Made by a program: the position numbers and the translations under genes. DNA of 64,000 bases from Paenibacillus campinasensis (GTDB taxonomy: Bacteria > Bacillota > Bacilli > Paenibacillales > Paenibacillaceae), in NCBI RefSeq assembly GCF_002272015.1, contig NZ_NPBY01000030.1:62001-126000 (forward strand), written 5' to 3'. Of this stretch, positions 1-7,860 are shown one piece after another (the stretch's first letter is position 1; the number at the start of each line of letters is the position of its first letter). Under the pieces are notes generated by a model. The model did no database searches, was not told where the DNA came from, and saw only the letters and a list, made by a program, of their open reading frames with translations.

Positions 1-1
1 G

Positions 2-145
2 ACGGTGACGACGGAGATGCTGGCCTTTGGCGAGCCTTTTCGGCTATCGAAAATTATACTGATTGCAATCCTGCTGGCCGGTGTCATCGGCCTGAAGCTT
101 GTGACGGATGAACAGCCGCAGCCTGCGAAAGGAGTGAGAAGCTGA
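2..145 (+). CDS. ykkC: SMR-family exporter subunit, YkkC-like (5' end outside window)
   Basis: Only the last 47 codons are present; the frame is open to the left edge and ends in TGA at 143-145. The visible part has the final transmembrane helix of a small multidrug resistance protein (IAILLAGVIGLKLVT) and a short polar tail, and resembles the end of B. subtilis YkkC. The stop lies one base before the start of the second SMR gene, as expected for an obligate heterodimer. In B. subtilis YkkCD are paired SMR transporters, and this family is often controlled by a guanidine-I riboswitch; any such element would lie left of the window. The N-terminal helix with the essential glutamate cannot be checked here. 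Confidence 0.85.
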   Translation, partial: TVTTEMLAFGEPFRLSKIILIAILLAGVIGLKLVTDEQPQPAKGVRS

Positions 146-146
146 T

Positions 147-461
147 ATGGCATGGTTTGCGCTTATACTGGCCGGCGCCTGCGAAATTACAGGCGTGATC
201 GGAATTCAGGGGGCCTCCCGCCGCAAGGGCTGGCCCTACGTGCTGCTGCTCTGCGTATCGTTCGCGGCCAGCTTCTCCCTGCTGTCTTATGCGATGAAAA
301 CCCTGCCTATGGGCACGGCGTATGCGATCTGGACAGGCATTGGAACGGTCGGCAGCGCCGCCGTGGGCATGCTGCTGTTCGGTGAGCCGAGAGAGTGGCG
401 ACGCCTGCTGTTTATCGCCATGATTCTGTGTGCTGCGGTAGGGCTCAAAATCATCACATAA
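147..461 (+). CDS. ykkD: SMR-family exporter subunit, YkkD-like
   Basis: A 104-residue integral membrane protein with four predicted helices, the usual SMR length. The membrane-embedded glutamate needed for proton-coupled cation export is at residue 13 (ACEITGV). The segment FAASFSLLSYAM followed by TLPMGTAYAIWTGIGT is the family signature and closely resembles B. subtilis YkkD. It starts one base after the YkkC-like stop, so the two are translationally linked and probably form a heterodimer. The likely substrate is guanidinium or small cationic drugs; the sequence alone cannot decide which. A GC-rich hairpin with a T run at 507-546 ends the transcript. Confidence 0.92.
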   Translation: MAWFALILAGACEITGVIGIQGASRRKGWPYVLLLCVSFAASFSLLSYAMKTLPMGTAYAIWTGIGTVGSAAVGMLLFGEPREWRRLLFIAMILCAAVGLKIIT

Positions 462-506
462 CTTGAGAAAACCAGGCCGCAGACCTAGAAGGCAGGCCTG
501 TCTGCA

Positions 507-546
507 GGGGCGCCCATGCGACATTTGTATTGGGCGTTCCTTTTTT
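507..546 (+). terminator. Rho-independent terminator of ykkCD
   Basis: GGGGCGCCCA at 507-516 pairs with TGGGCGTTCC at 531-540 (two G-T pairs) and is followed by six T. It overlaps the -35 region proposed for the downstream TetR gene. Confidence 0.7.
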
Positions 547-553
547 GTATACT
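525..553 (+). promoter_or_regulatory. Probable sigma-A promoter of the yerO/swrC operon
   Basis: TTGTAT at 525-530, a 17-base spacer and TATACT at 548-553, predicting a start near 560. The -35 lies inside the right arm of the ykkCD terminator, so the two transcription units are packed back to back. Confidence 0.5.
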
Positions 554-558
554 TATTT

Positions 559-572
559 TGACCCGGCGGTCA
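559..572. promoter_or_regulatory. Candidate TetR operator
   Basis: TGACC-CGGC-GGTCA is a perfect 5-4-5 inverted repeat at the predicted transcription start and 43 bases before the TTG start of the TetR gene. Its position fits autorepression; the link to this regulator is inferred. Confidence 0.5.
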
Positions 573-615
573 TTATAAAAACCAAGTAGTTTTGTATTGT
601 GAGGTGAGCGTCTGA

Positions 616-1563
616 TTGGTGGACAAAATGACAGAAAAAAGACAGCAGATTCTCATCACGGCCATGCAGCTGTTTTCTGCAAAAGGCTCCTCGATGACAT
701 CCATGCAGGAGATCGCGGAAGTATGCGGGATGTCAAAAGGAAGCCTGTACCTGCATTTTAAGTCCAAAGAGGAACTTGAGCGAAGCATTTACGACTATAT
801 TGCCAACCGGATCAAAGACGAGATATTAAGCATTGAGCAGGACCCGCTGCTGAGCCTGAAGGAGCAGCTGATCAAGCAGGTGGAAGTGCTGCTGATTCAT
901 TTTCTGGAGATTCGCGAGTTTCTCCTCAAGCAGTTCCATGATCAGTTGCCGCCTGGCAACACTCCATTTGATAAAGATCATTTTCATGATCAGCTCCAGA
1001 AGACGCTCGTGTGGTTCAACAATAAACTCAAGACGCTGTACGGGGCCGAAGCCGAGCCGTACACCATGGAGATTGCCATGTTCGTGTTGGGGATGCTGGG
1101 CTCTTATATCCGCTTTCTGTTCCTGCCGGGTTTTCACCTGAATGTGGGCAAGGCTGCCAACCATCTGATTCAGCTGATGGACGATATCGTTCACAGCATG
1201 CTGAACAGACGGCCTGAGCCGCTTGTGCCGCCGGATGTGCTCGTACAGTTTGACCGGATTTGCCTGGAAGACGAAGTGCAAGGGCCACGACATCCGCTGA
1301 TCATTATCAGAGCGATGAAGCAGGAGCTCAAAGGACTGCCCGTTGACCCTCTGGTCAAAGAAGACGCAATGGAATCGCTTGGCATTATGGAGAAGGAACT
1401 GATCTCGATCCGACCAAGCCGGGCTGTTGTGAAAGGAATGCTTGCTAACTTGGACGGCATTGAAGGATTAGCCGATCTGCAGCGAGAGCTGAAGGAAACG
1501 ATGAATACAATGCTGGATATCTATCTTGCACCAGGCTTTACGAAGCAAGCCAGCGATGTCTAA
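616..1563 (+). CDS. TetR-family transcriptional regulator, YerO-like
   Basis: A 315-residue protein, long for a TetR regulator. The N-terminal helix-turn-helix is at about residues 12-60, with the typical MSKGSLYLHFKSKEEL recognition/turn segment. The remaining roughly 250 residues are a helical ligand-binding and dimerisation region with a C-terminal extension. I chose the TTG at 616 because GAGGTGA at 601-607 is well spaced to it; a GTG at 619 and an ATG at 628 follow in frame. The gene directly precedes an SwrC-like RND pump, as yerO precedes swrC (yerP) in B. subtilis, so it is probably the pump's local repressor. A palindrome at 559-572 is a plausible operator. Confidence 0.88.
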   Translation: MVDKMTEKRQQILITAMQLFSAKGSSMTSMQEIAEVCGMSKGSLYLHFKSKEELERSIYDYIANRIKDEILSIEQDPLLSLKEQLIKQVEVLLIHFLEIREFLLKQFHDQLPPGNTPFDKDHFHDQLQKTLVWFNNKLKTLYGAEAEPYTMEIAMFVLGMLGSYIRFLFLPGFHLNVGKAANHLIQLMDDIVHSMLNRRPEPLVPPDVLVQFDRICLEDEVQGPRHPLIIIRAMKQELKGLPVDPLVKEDAMESLGIMEKELISIRPSRAVVKGMLANLDGIEGLADLQRELKETMNTMLDIYLAPGFTKQASDV

Positions 1564-1605
1564 CAAAGAAAAATAGAGCAGATTGAGAGGAGAGAACACC
1601 GACGA

Positions 1606-4600
1606 ATGAAAGGAATCATTAACTTTTCGCTTCGTAATAAGTTTGCCATCTGGCTGTTGACGATAATCGTCAGCTTCGGCGGCTTATACAGCGGTCTCAC
1701 CATGAAGCAGGAGACCATCCCGGACATTAACGTTCCCTTCCTGAGTGTTACGGCCATCTATCCCGGAGCAGCGCCTGAAGGTGTCGTCGAAGAAATATCG
1801 AAGCCGCTGGAAACCAGACTTCGGGGAATTGATGGCGTAAAAACCATCACCTCCACCTCGATGGAGAACGCAGCCAACCTGATTGTGGAGTTTGATTACG
1901 GCGCAAATCTGGACAACGCTACCGCTGCTGTTCGCGAAGCGCTTAGCGACATTCAGCTGCCGGAGGGGGCACAGCGCCCGACCATCTCCAGATTCAGCAT
2001 GAGCTCGATGCCAGTCGTCTCGCTCAGCATTGCCAACAATGAAAGCATGAGCCTGGATGAATTAACCCGGATTACGGAGAATGAGATCGCGCCGCAGCTC
2101 GAAGATCTCGATGGCGTTGCCACGATTCAGGTAGCTGGCCAATACGTCAATGAAGTGCGGCTCAAATTCAAACAGGACGAAATGAATGAACTCGGACTTA
2201 CGGAGGATACTGTCAGAGGCATTGTACAGGGGTCCTCGATCTATGCCCCGCTAGGTCTGTTTCAGATGGAAGGTTCCCAGAAAGCCGTTGCGGTTGACGG
2301 AGGCATCGTGGATCTGGATGATCTGAAGAACGTTGCCATCCCGGTAATTCCGAGCGGAGCTCCAGCTGCCCCTGGCGGCATGGCGCCTGATGCCGGAATG
2401 GGTGGCGCTCCAGGTGCAGGCGTTCCGGATGCAGGTGTTCCGGATGAGCTAGCCCTGGAAGAGCCGGGCACGGCCGATATGGATGCGGGTATTCCTGCCG
2501 GCATTCCTACCGTCAAGCTAAGCGATATTGCCGACATTGAGGTGATCGGCACTTCCGAGTCCATCTCCCGGACGAACGGCAAGGAGTCGATCGGCATCCA
2601 GATCGTGAAAGCCAATGACGCCAACACCGTGGATGTCGTCAACCTCGTGAAAGATAAAGTCGAAGATTTGAAACAGGTCTATCCGGACATGGATCTGACC
2701 ATCATGCTGGACCAGGGCAAGCCGATTGAGGATTCCGTCAAAACAATGCTGTCCAAAGCACTGTACGGAGCTCTGTTCGCTGTCCTGATTATTATGGTGT
2801 TCCTGCGGAATATCAGATCCACGATCATATCGATCATCTCCATCCCGCTGTCCCTGCTGATTGCTGTGCTGTGCCTGTGGCAGATGGATATTACCCTGAA
2901 CATGATGTCCCTAGGCGCAATGACCGTTGCCATCGGGCGCGTCGTGGACGACTCGATCGTCGTTATCGAGAATATATACCGGCGAATGTCCCTGTCGACC
3001 GAGAAATTAAAAGGGCGGCAGCTCATTCTTGAAGCAACGCGTGAAATGTTTGTACCGATCATGTCCTCGACCATCGTCACCATCGCGGTGTTCCTGCCGC
3101 TCACCCTGGTCAGCGGCATGGTAGGCGAGCTGTTCATTCCGTTTGCTCTGACGATTGTATTCGCCCTGCTCGCTTCCCTCGTGGTTGCGATTACGCTGGT
3201 GCCAGCTATGGCTCACAGCCTCTTCCGCAAGGGGCTTAAGAATACGCATGATCATGAAGAGAAGCCGGGCGCCATGGCCCGCGGCTATCGCTCGATTTTG
3301 AAATGGTCCCTGAATCATAAAATCATTACGTTCGCCATGGCCGTTATTCTGCTGGTGGGCAGCGTATTGTTGACGCCGTTCCTGGGTGTCAGCTTCCTGC
3401 CGGAGCAGGAAGACAAGTATGTGATGGTTACGTATTCCCCGGAACCAGGCGTTCTGCTTGAAGATGTAGAAGAGCGTGCGCTGCAAGCGGAGAAATTCAT
3501 TCTGGAGCAGCCACATATCGAGAAGATGCAATACTCAATCGGCGGCGGCGGTCCGCTTGGCATGGGCAGCTCCTCTGGCAATTCGGGCTTGTTCTATATT
3601 ATGTATGAACCAGATACCCCGAATTTTGAAGACGTGAAGACCGGTCTGATCGAAGGCCTGGCCGAAATCGTACCGGAAGGCACCTGGGCTAATATGGATA
3701 TGACCGGGGGCTTCGGCGGATCCCAGCTGACGGTGAACGTATTCGGCGACTCGCTGCAGCAGATCCGACCAGTCGCTGATCAGATTCTGGAGATTGCCAG
3801 CCAGGATACCGAAAACTTCGACAATGCGGAGACGAGCCTGTCGGATTCTTATCAGCAATACACCATCGTTGCGGATCAGGAGAAACTGAGCTCTCTCGGT
3901 CTTACCGCAGGCCAGCTGGCCATGAAGCTCAGCCCTCAGCGCGAACGTCCCGTGCTGACGGAGATTCAGATTGAGGACAAGAGCTATAAAGTGTATATCG
4001 AGGCCGATAGCCAAACCTACACGAGCCTTGAGGAAATTGAGAATGAAACCGTAACGTCACCGCTTGGCATGGACATTCCGATCAAGGAATTGGCCAAGGT
4101 TGAAGAAGGAACGACACCGGATACGATCACCCGGATGGATGGCAGAATGACGGTTACCGTGACGGCAGACATTCTGACCAGCGACATTGGTGCGGCTTCC
4201 TCGAAGCTGCAAGCTGAAGTTGACAAGCTGGATCTGCCGGACGGCGTCTCCGTACAGTTCGGCGGTGTAACCGAGCAGATTAACGAAACGTTCGGACAGC
4301 TAGGTCTGGCCATGCTGGCGGCCATCGCCATCGTCTACTTCGTTCTGGTTGTAACATTCGGAGGCGGACTCGCACCATTCGCCATTCTGTTCTCCCTGCC
4401 GTTCATTGTGATCGGTGCGATTGTCGGCCTGCTCGTTGCGGGTGAGACTCTGAACGTATCCGCTCTGATGGGGGTTCTCATGCTGATCGGTATCGTTGTC
4501 ACCAATGCCATCGTGCTGATCGACCGCGTTATTCATAAAGAGCGCGAGGGACTCAGCACGCGCGAGGCGCTGCTGGAAGCAGGAACGACGCGTCTGCGTC

Positions 4601-4803
4601 CAATTCTGATGACAGCCTTAGCCACGATCGGTGCGCTGCTGCCGCTGGTGTTCGGATGGGAAAACAGTGCCGGCATCATCTCGCGCGGACTCGGAATTAC
4701 CGTTATCGGTGGTCTGATCAGCTCGACGCTGCTGACGCTTGTCATCGTTCCGATCGTATACGAATTCCTGATGAAATATCGCAGAAAACAAGTACAAGAG
4801 TGA
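1606..4803 (+). CDS. swrC: RND-family efflux transporter, SwrC/YerP-like
   Basis: A 1065-residue pump with the HAE-type RND layout: an N-terminal membrane helix, a large extracytoplasmic domain, helices 2-6 (about residues 380-540), and a repeat of that arrangement in the second half. The proton-relay acidic pair is visible in GRVVDDSIVVIENIYRR. Bacillus SwrC exports or resists surfactin and other amphiphiles; the substrate here is inferred. No membrane-fusion or outer-membrane partner is nearby, as expected for a Gram-positive RND protein. Residues about 246-304 are an unusual Gly/Ala/Pro/Asp-rich insertion in the first porter region. ATG at 1606 follows AGAGGAGAG. The gene is 42 bases downstream of the TetR gene and is probably co-transcribed. 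Confidence 0.9.
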   Translation: MKGIINFSLRNKFAIWLLTIIVSFGGLYSGLTMKQETIPDINVPFLSVTAIYPGAAPEGVVEEISKPLETRLRGIDGVKTITSTSMENAANLIVEFDYGANLDNATAAVREALSDIQLPEGAQRPTISRFSMSSMPVVSLSIANNESMSLDELTRITENEIAPQLEDLDGVATIQVAGQYVNEVRLKFKQDEMNELGLTEDTVRGIVQGSSIYAPLGLFQMEGSQKAVAVDGGIVDLDDLKNVAIPVIPSGAPAAPGGMAPDAGMGGAPGAGVPDAGVPDELALEEPGTADMDAGIPAGIPTVKLSDIADIEVIGTSESISRTNGKESIGIQIVKANDANTVDVVNLVKDKVEDLKQVYPDMDLTIMLDQGKPIEDSVKTMLSKALYGALFAVLIIMVFLRNIRSTIISIISIPLSLLIAVLCLWQMDITLNMMSLGAMTVAIGRVVDDSIVVIENIYRRMSLSTEKLKGRQLILEATREMFVPIMSSTIVTIAVFLPLTLVSGMVGELFIPFALTIVFALLASLVVAITLVPAMAHSLFRKGLKNTHDHEEKPGAMARGYRSILKWSLNHKIITFAMAVILLVGSVLLTPFLGVSFLPEQEDKYVMVTYSPEPGVLLEDVEERALQAEKFILEQPHIEKMQYSIGGGGPLGMGSSSGNSGLFYIMYEPDTPNFEDVKTGLIEGLAEIVPEGTWANMDMTGGFGGSQLTVNVFGDSLQQIRPVADQILEIASQDTENFDNAETSLSDSYQQYTIVADQEKLSSLGLTAGQLAMKLSPQRERPVLTEIQIEDKSYKVYIEADSQTYTSLEEIENETVTSPLGMDIPIKELAKVEEGTTPDTITRMDGRMTVTVTADILTSDIGAASSKLQAEVDKLDLPDGVSVQFGGVTEQINETFGQLGLAMLAAIAIVYFVLVVTFGGGLAPFAILFSLPFIVIGAIVGLLVAGETLNVSALMGVLMLIGIVVTNAIVLIDRVIHKEREGLSTREALLEAGTTRLRPILMTALATIGALLPLVFGWENSAGIISRGLGITVIGGLISSTLLTLVIVPIVYEFLMKYRRKQVQE

Positions 4804-4815
4804 TCGCAATTAACA

Positions 4816-4852
4816 GAAAAGCCGCGGCTCCGATATGGAGACCGCGGCTTTA
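4816..4852. terminator. Terminator between swrC and the torD-like gene
   Basis: AAAGCCGCGGCTCC and GGAGACCGCGGCTTT form a strong stem around CGATAT. The A and T flanks suit both of the convergent genes. Confidence 0.8.
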
Positions 4853-4905
4853 TATTATCTAACCTCATCATTCAAAGGTTGCACGTCTATATTGTAAACG
4901 ACAGA

Positions 4906-5583
4906 TCAAGAGATTCGACTAACATCCCGGTGCTGTCTCCAGGTTCTCAGCATATGGAGATCCTGAACAAGGAATTCCTCCAATAATCGCGACAGCGATT
5001 GATAGAGCGGGCTATCGGTAGCAGTCCTTAAATCCTGGCAAAACGACGGAATCCACGTCAACAGATGATCCTGTAAAAACTTCTCCTGAATTTCCATCAG
5101 TTTAATCATGCTGTCCTCGCAATACGTGTTGTTCATCATGCGGTCATGGAGCAATGTCATAAACTCCAGTTCAATCGCGATGTAATCGTCCGCTTCCCCT
5201 TCCAGCTTCTTGAACGCAACCCCTACGGAAGCGTAAAACTCCGCCAGATCCTGAGCGTTACCGCGCTTGGTATACTTCGTTTCGGTCAGCGGCCGCTGCT
5301 TGGAGTAAGCCAGCAACCGGCGGTACTCCGCCTCTTCATACTCGCTGATGCGCACCAGTTCCTCCGGTGAACGATTGCTTAAATAATTGCGCAGCTCCTG
5401 TCCTCCCTGGGACAATTCCGCCGCTTTTCCAATTCCGCTTCCCCGGCTCCATTCTGCAACGAGAGACAACGTTGGCCATTGTCCAAGAAAATCAATAAGC
5501 AGCTCATAAATCGCGCCGCGGTTCTCAAGCCACCTGTGGCAGACGTCGGGTACCTCTAAAGTTTGATCAGGTGATATCGTCAT
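4906..5583 (-). CDS. TorD/DmsD-family molybdoenzyme chaperone
   Basis: A 225-residue all-helical cytoplasmic protein. The C-terminal half has the TorD-family pattern FLQDHLLTWIPSFCQDL, which precedes the last helices in dedicated chaperones that hold molybdoenzymes until cofactor insertion. The start is the ATG at 5583 because GGAGG lies 6 bases upstream; an upstream in-frame extension has no ribosome-binding site. It is divergent from moaA and in the same region as mobA and a molybdopterin oxidoreductase, its likely client, although that enzyme is 12 kb away. A near-perfect FNR-type palindrome lies at 5618-5633. The client and the regulation are inferred. Confidence 0.8.
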   Translation of the reverse strand: MTISPDQTLEVPDVCHRWLENRGAIYELLIDFLGQWPTLSLVAEWSRGSGIGKAAELSQGGQELRNYLSNRSPEELVRISEYEEAEYRRLLAYSKQRPLTETKYTKRGNAQDLAEFYASVGVAFKKLEGEADDYIAIELEFMTLLHDRMMNNTYCEDSMIKLMEIQEKFLQDHLLTWIPSFCQDLRTATDSPLYQSLSRLLEEFLVQDLHMLRTWRQHRDVSRIS

Positions 5584-5617
5584 ATTGAACCTCCTACCTG
5601 AAACCGATCTTGTTGGA

Positions 5618-5633
5618 TGTGATATCATTCACA
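5618..5633. promoter_or_regulatory. FNR/Rex-type operator in front of the torD-like gene
   Basis: TGTGATATCATTCACA matches TGTGA-N6-TCACA exactly in both half sites. On the minus strand a weak promoter (TATACT at 5633-5638) would start transcription inside this site, which suits a repressor better than a class II activator. Confidence 0.6.
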
Positions 5634-5675
5634 GTATATCTTAGATGCAGGTCTAATGAAAGGGAATTGCATTTT

Positions 5676-5694
5676 TTTCCGAAAATTTCGGAAA
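5676..5694. repeat. Perfect 9-1-9 inverted repeat
   Basis: TTTCCGAAAATTTCGGAAA lies in the 345-base divergent region between the torD-like gene and moaA. It is flanked by A/T-rich sequence and has no T run after the stem on the minus strand, so an operator is as likely as a hairpin. A second short hairpin (GTCCGG-TTT-CCGGAC) lies at 5838-5852. Confidence 0.6.
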
Positions 5695-5865
5695 TACTTG
5701 GGAAGTTTCGCATTCCGGAAGCGCGATAACTTCATTATCCACGGAGCCCCTCGTTTCTTGACAATTTCAGTATACGCCAAACCGAAAGCGCTTACCGTGA
5801 TAAACCTCACTACACGGCGTCCATATGCCACAGGCCTGTCCGGTTTCCGGACGTGCACTGCGGCA

Positions 5866-5894
5866 TTGACTCTTATCCGGGGAATAGCTACAAT
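5866..5894 (+). promoter_or_regulatory. Sigma-A promoter of moaA
   Basis: TTGACT, a 17-base spacer and TACAAT at 5889-5894, predicting a start near 5901, about 28 bases before the ATG. Confidence 0.7.
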
Positions 5895-5928
5895 GTGACC
5901 ATGCGAAGCTAGCGAAAGGGGGATGCTC

Positions 5929-6933
5929 ATGATCGAACCGTTAAAAGACTCCTTCGGCCGGGTCCATGATTATATCAGGATATCGGTAACGGACCGATGC
6001 AACCTTCGTTGTGTCTATTGTATGCCCGCAGAAGGAATGGAATTCCAACCCCACGACCAAATTATGAGTTTCGAGGAGATAGCTTCCGTACTCCGAGTCC
6101 TTGCCCCGATGGGCGTTTCCAAAGTGCGTCTGACCGGCGGCGAGCCGCTTGTACGCAAGGACCTGGAATCGCTGGTAGGCATGATCTCTGCCATTGATGG
6201 CATCGAGGATATTTCACTAACCACCAACGGGATGTTTCTGGCATCGAAGGCCAGATTACTGAAGGAAGCGGGATTGACCCGCATCAACATCAGTCTTGAT
6301 TCCCTCCAGCCGGATCGGTATGAGCGCATCACCCGCGGAGGAAATGTCGAGCGTGTGCTCAGCGGGATCGAGGCTGCCTACGAGGCCGGGCTTGATCCGA
6401 TCAAGCTGAATATGGTCCTTATGAAGGGCTTCAATGATGATGAGATTCGCGATTTTATCGCGCTTACGCTGGATCGTCCTCTTCACGTCCGATTTATTGA
6501 ATATATGCCGATTGGCCAGGCTTCCGAGGATTGGCGGAATTCGTATCTGCCGCTGAGCCGGGTTCAGGAAGTATGTCAGGAGGCCGGCTGGGAAGTTGTC
6601 GATGAGAAAGGCCCTTCCGGCAACGGGCCCTCCCGCAATATGAAAGTGGCCGGGGCCACTGGTTCGTTCGGCCTGATCCATCCGGTCAGCGAACACTTCT
6701 GTGATTCCTGCAATCGGCTCAGACTGACAGCGGACGGCAACATTAAGGCCTGCCTGTACTGGTCGGATGAATTCAACGTTCGCCGGGTCGTCGATGATCC
6801 GCAAGCCGTCGCCGATATGTTCCGCAAGGCGCTCGGAGCAAAGCCGCAAAATCATGAAATGGCGCTCGCACTGGAAAGAAAAGCGCAAAGCCATACACCG
6901 ACCGTGCGTCGGATGTCCCAGATCGGGGGATAA
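5929..6933 (+). CDS. moaA: GTP 3',8-cyclase MoaA (molybdenum cofactor synthesis)
   Basis: A 334-residue radical-SAM enzyme for the first step of molybdopterin synthesis, GTP to 3',8-cyclo-7,8-dihydro-GTP. The N-terminal cluster motif is [11 protein letters not shown] (Cys24, Cys28, Cys31). The second 4Fe-4S site appears as [11 protein letters not shown] and a later Cys in IKACLYW. The protein ends in Gly-Gly, as is normal for MoaA. I chose the ATG at 5929 because GAAAGGGGG lies 6 bases upstream; the ATG at 5923 would touch that site. No moaC, moaE or moeA is in the window, so the pathway must be completed elsewhere. Confidence 0.96.
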   Translation: MIEPLKDSFGRVHDYIRISVTDRCNLRCVYCMPAEGMEFQPHDQIMSFEEIASVLRVLAPMGVSKVRLTGGEPLVRKDLESLVGMISAIDGIEDISLTTNGMFLASKARLLKEAGLTRINISLDSLQPDRYERITRGGNVERVLSGIEAAYEAGLDPIKLNMVLMKGFNDDEIRDFIALTLDRPLHVRFIEYMPIGQASEDWRNSYLPLSRVQEVCQEAGWEVVDEKGPSGNGPSRNMKVAGATGSFGLIHPVSEHFCDSCNRLRLTADGNIKACLYWSDEFNVRRVVDDPQAVADMFRKALGAKPQNHEMALALERKAQSHTPTVRRMSQIGG

Positions 6934-6937
6934 CATC

Positions 6938-6986
6938 AGGTCAGGCCAGATCGCGCTCCATTGCGGTCAGCCTGACCTTTGTTTTT
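6938..6986 (+). terminator. Terminator of moaA
   Basis: AGGTCAGGC at 6938-6946 pairs with GCCTGACCT at 6970-6978, followed by TTGTTTTT. It lies between moaA and the convergent mobA. Confidence 0.75.
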
Positions 6987-7001
6987 CGGGGGTGGCAGCA
7001 G

Positions 7002-7676
7002 TCATCCGTCTCCAAGCTGCCGATCGGAGGGACCGATCCAGCGGCAGGCTTCCGAATAATCCTCCGGCCTGTTCATATTAAAGAGCAGCCGTTCCGGCTG
7101 GTGGCCAGTCAGCTCCGCCAGCCGCGCCTCATCCACGATTTCCTTGCGGAGCCCCAGGATCCAATCTGTTAGACGGAGCTCCCTCTTCTGCAGTCTGCGT
7201 TCCAGACCATGTCTGACGTCCCGCCGATAGACAGCCAGCAGCGGCTGCTCACGTCCGGCAGCCACAGGAATGACCGCCTCCAGCCCCGGCTCCCTGCGCT
7301 CGGCAGCTTCCGCTATTTGTATCAGCGCGGCAATGACGGCGGCATCAAGGAACGGCATGTCACATGCGGCCACCACGTTCCACCGGCTCTCGGATGCCGA
7401 CAGCCCTGCATGGATGCCGGACATCGGCCCCAACTGCGGATATCGGTCCGGCACAATGTCAAGACCAAGGAAGGCATAGGCATCTTCATCGTTCGAAGAG
7501 ATGATGACCCGGCTGCAGATCGGCTTCAAACCGGCAACCGCATGCTCAATGGAGCGCTTATCCCCTACCGGCAGCAGCGCCTTATTGGTGCCCATCCGGC
7601 GGGAGGCGCCCCCAGCCAGCACAATGCCGGTTACGACCGTATTTTTCTCCTCTTCACTTGCGTGATTTCCGTTCAT
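7002..7676 (-). CDS. mobA: Molybdenum cofactor guanylyltransferase MobA
   Basis: A 224-residue nucleotidyltransferase that attaches GMP to molybdopterin, giving the MGD form used by DMSO-reductase-family enzymes. The signature LAGGASRRMGTNKALL is at residues 20-35. AACDMPFLD gives the metal-binding Asp region, and NMNRPEDY near the C-terminus is typical of MobA. It is convergent with moaA, only 68 bases away. The substrate enzyme is probably the molybdopterin oxidoreductase at 17.4 kb, which belongs to a bis-MGD family. Confidence 0.94.
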   Translation of the reverse strand: MNGNHASEEEKNTVVTGIVLAGGASRRMGTNKALLPVGDKRSIEHAVAGLKPICSRVIISSNDEDAYAFLGLDIVPDRYPQLGPMSGIHAGLSASESRWNVVAACDMPFLDAAVIAALIQIAEAAERREPGLEAVIPVAAGREQPLLAVYRRDVRHGLERRLQKRELRLTDWILGLRKEIVDEARLAELTGHQPERLLFNMNRPEDYSEACRWIGPSDRQLGDG

Positions 7677-7760
7677 GTTTAGACAACCCTTTCATCGTTT
7701 ATCGCTGCATTCCGGACCCATTATCAGTATCCTTGTTGAAAAATACGATAAAAAGATCAT

Positions 7761-7789
7761 TTGTATCCCATATGAATGCGTGTTACATT
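7761..7789 (+). promoter_or_regulatory. Possible promoter of the MFS gene
   Basis: TTGTAT, a 17-base spacer and TACATT at 7784-7789, in the divergent region between mobA and the MFS transporter. The -35 matches only partly. Confidence 0.4.
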
Positions 7790-7860
7790 GAGAAGGACAG
7801 GCAGCTACTGAGACACTGTCGCATTATGGACTGCATTCGGTTCTGAAAGGAATGACCTTC

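Noticed and set aside
5783..5796. A possible CcpA site (CGAAAGCGCTTACC) before moaA
   Set aside because: It resembles a cre box but has about two mismatches at conserved positions and no supporting context.
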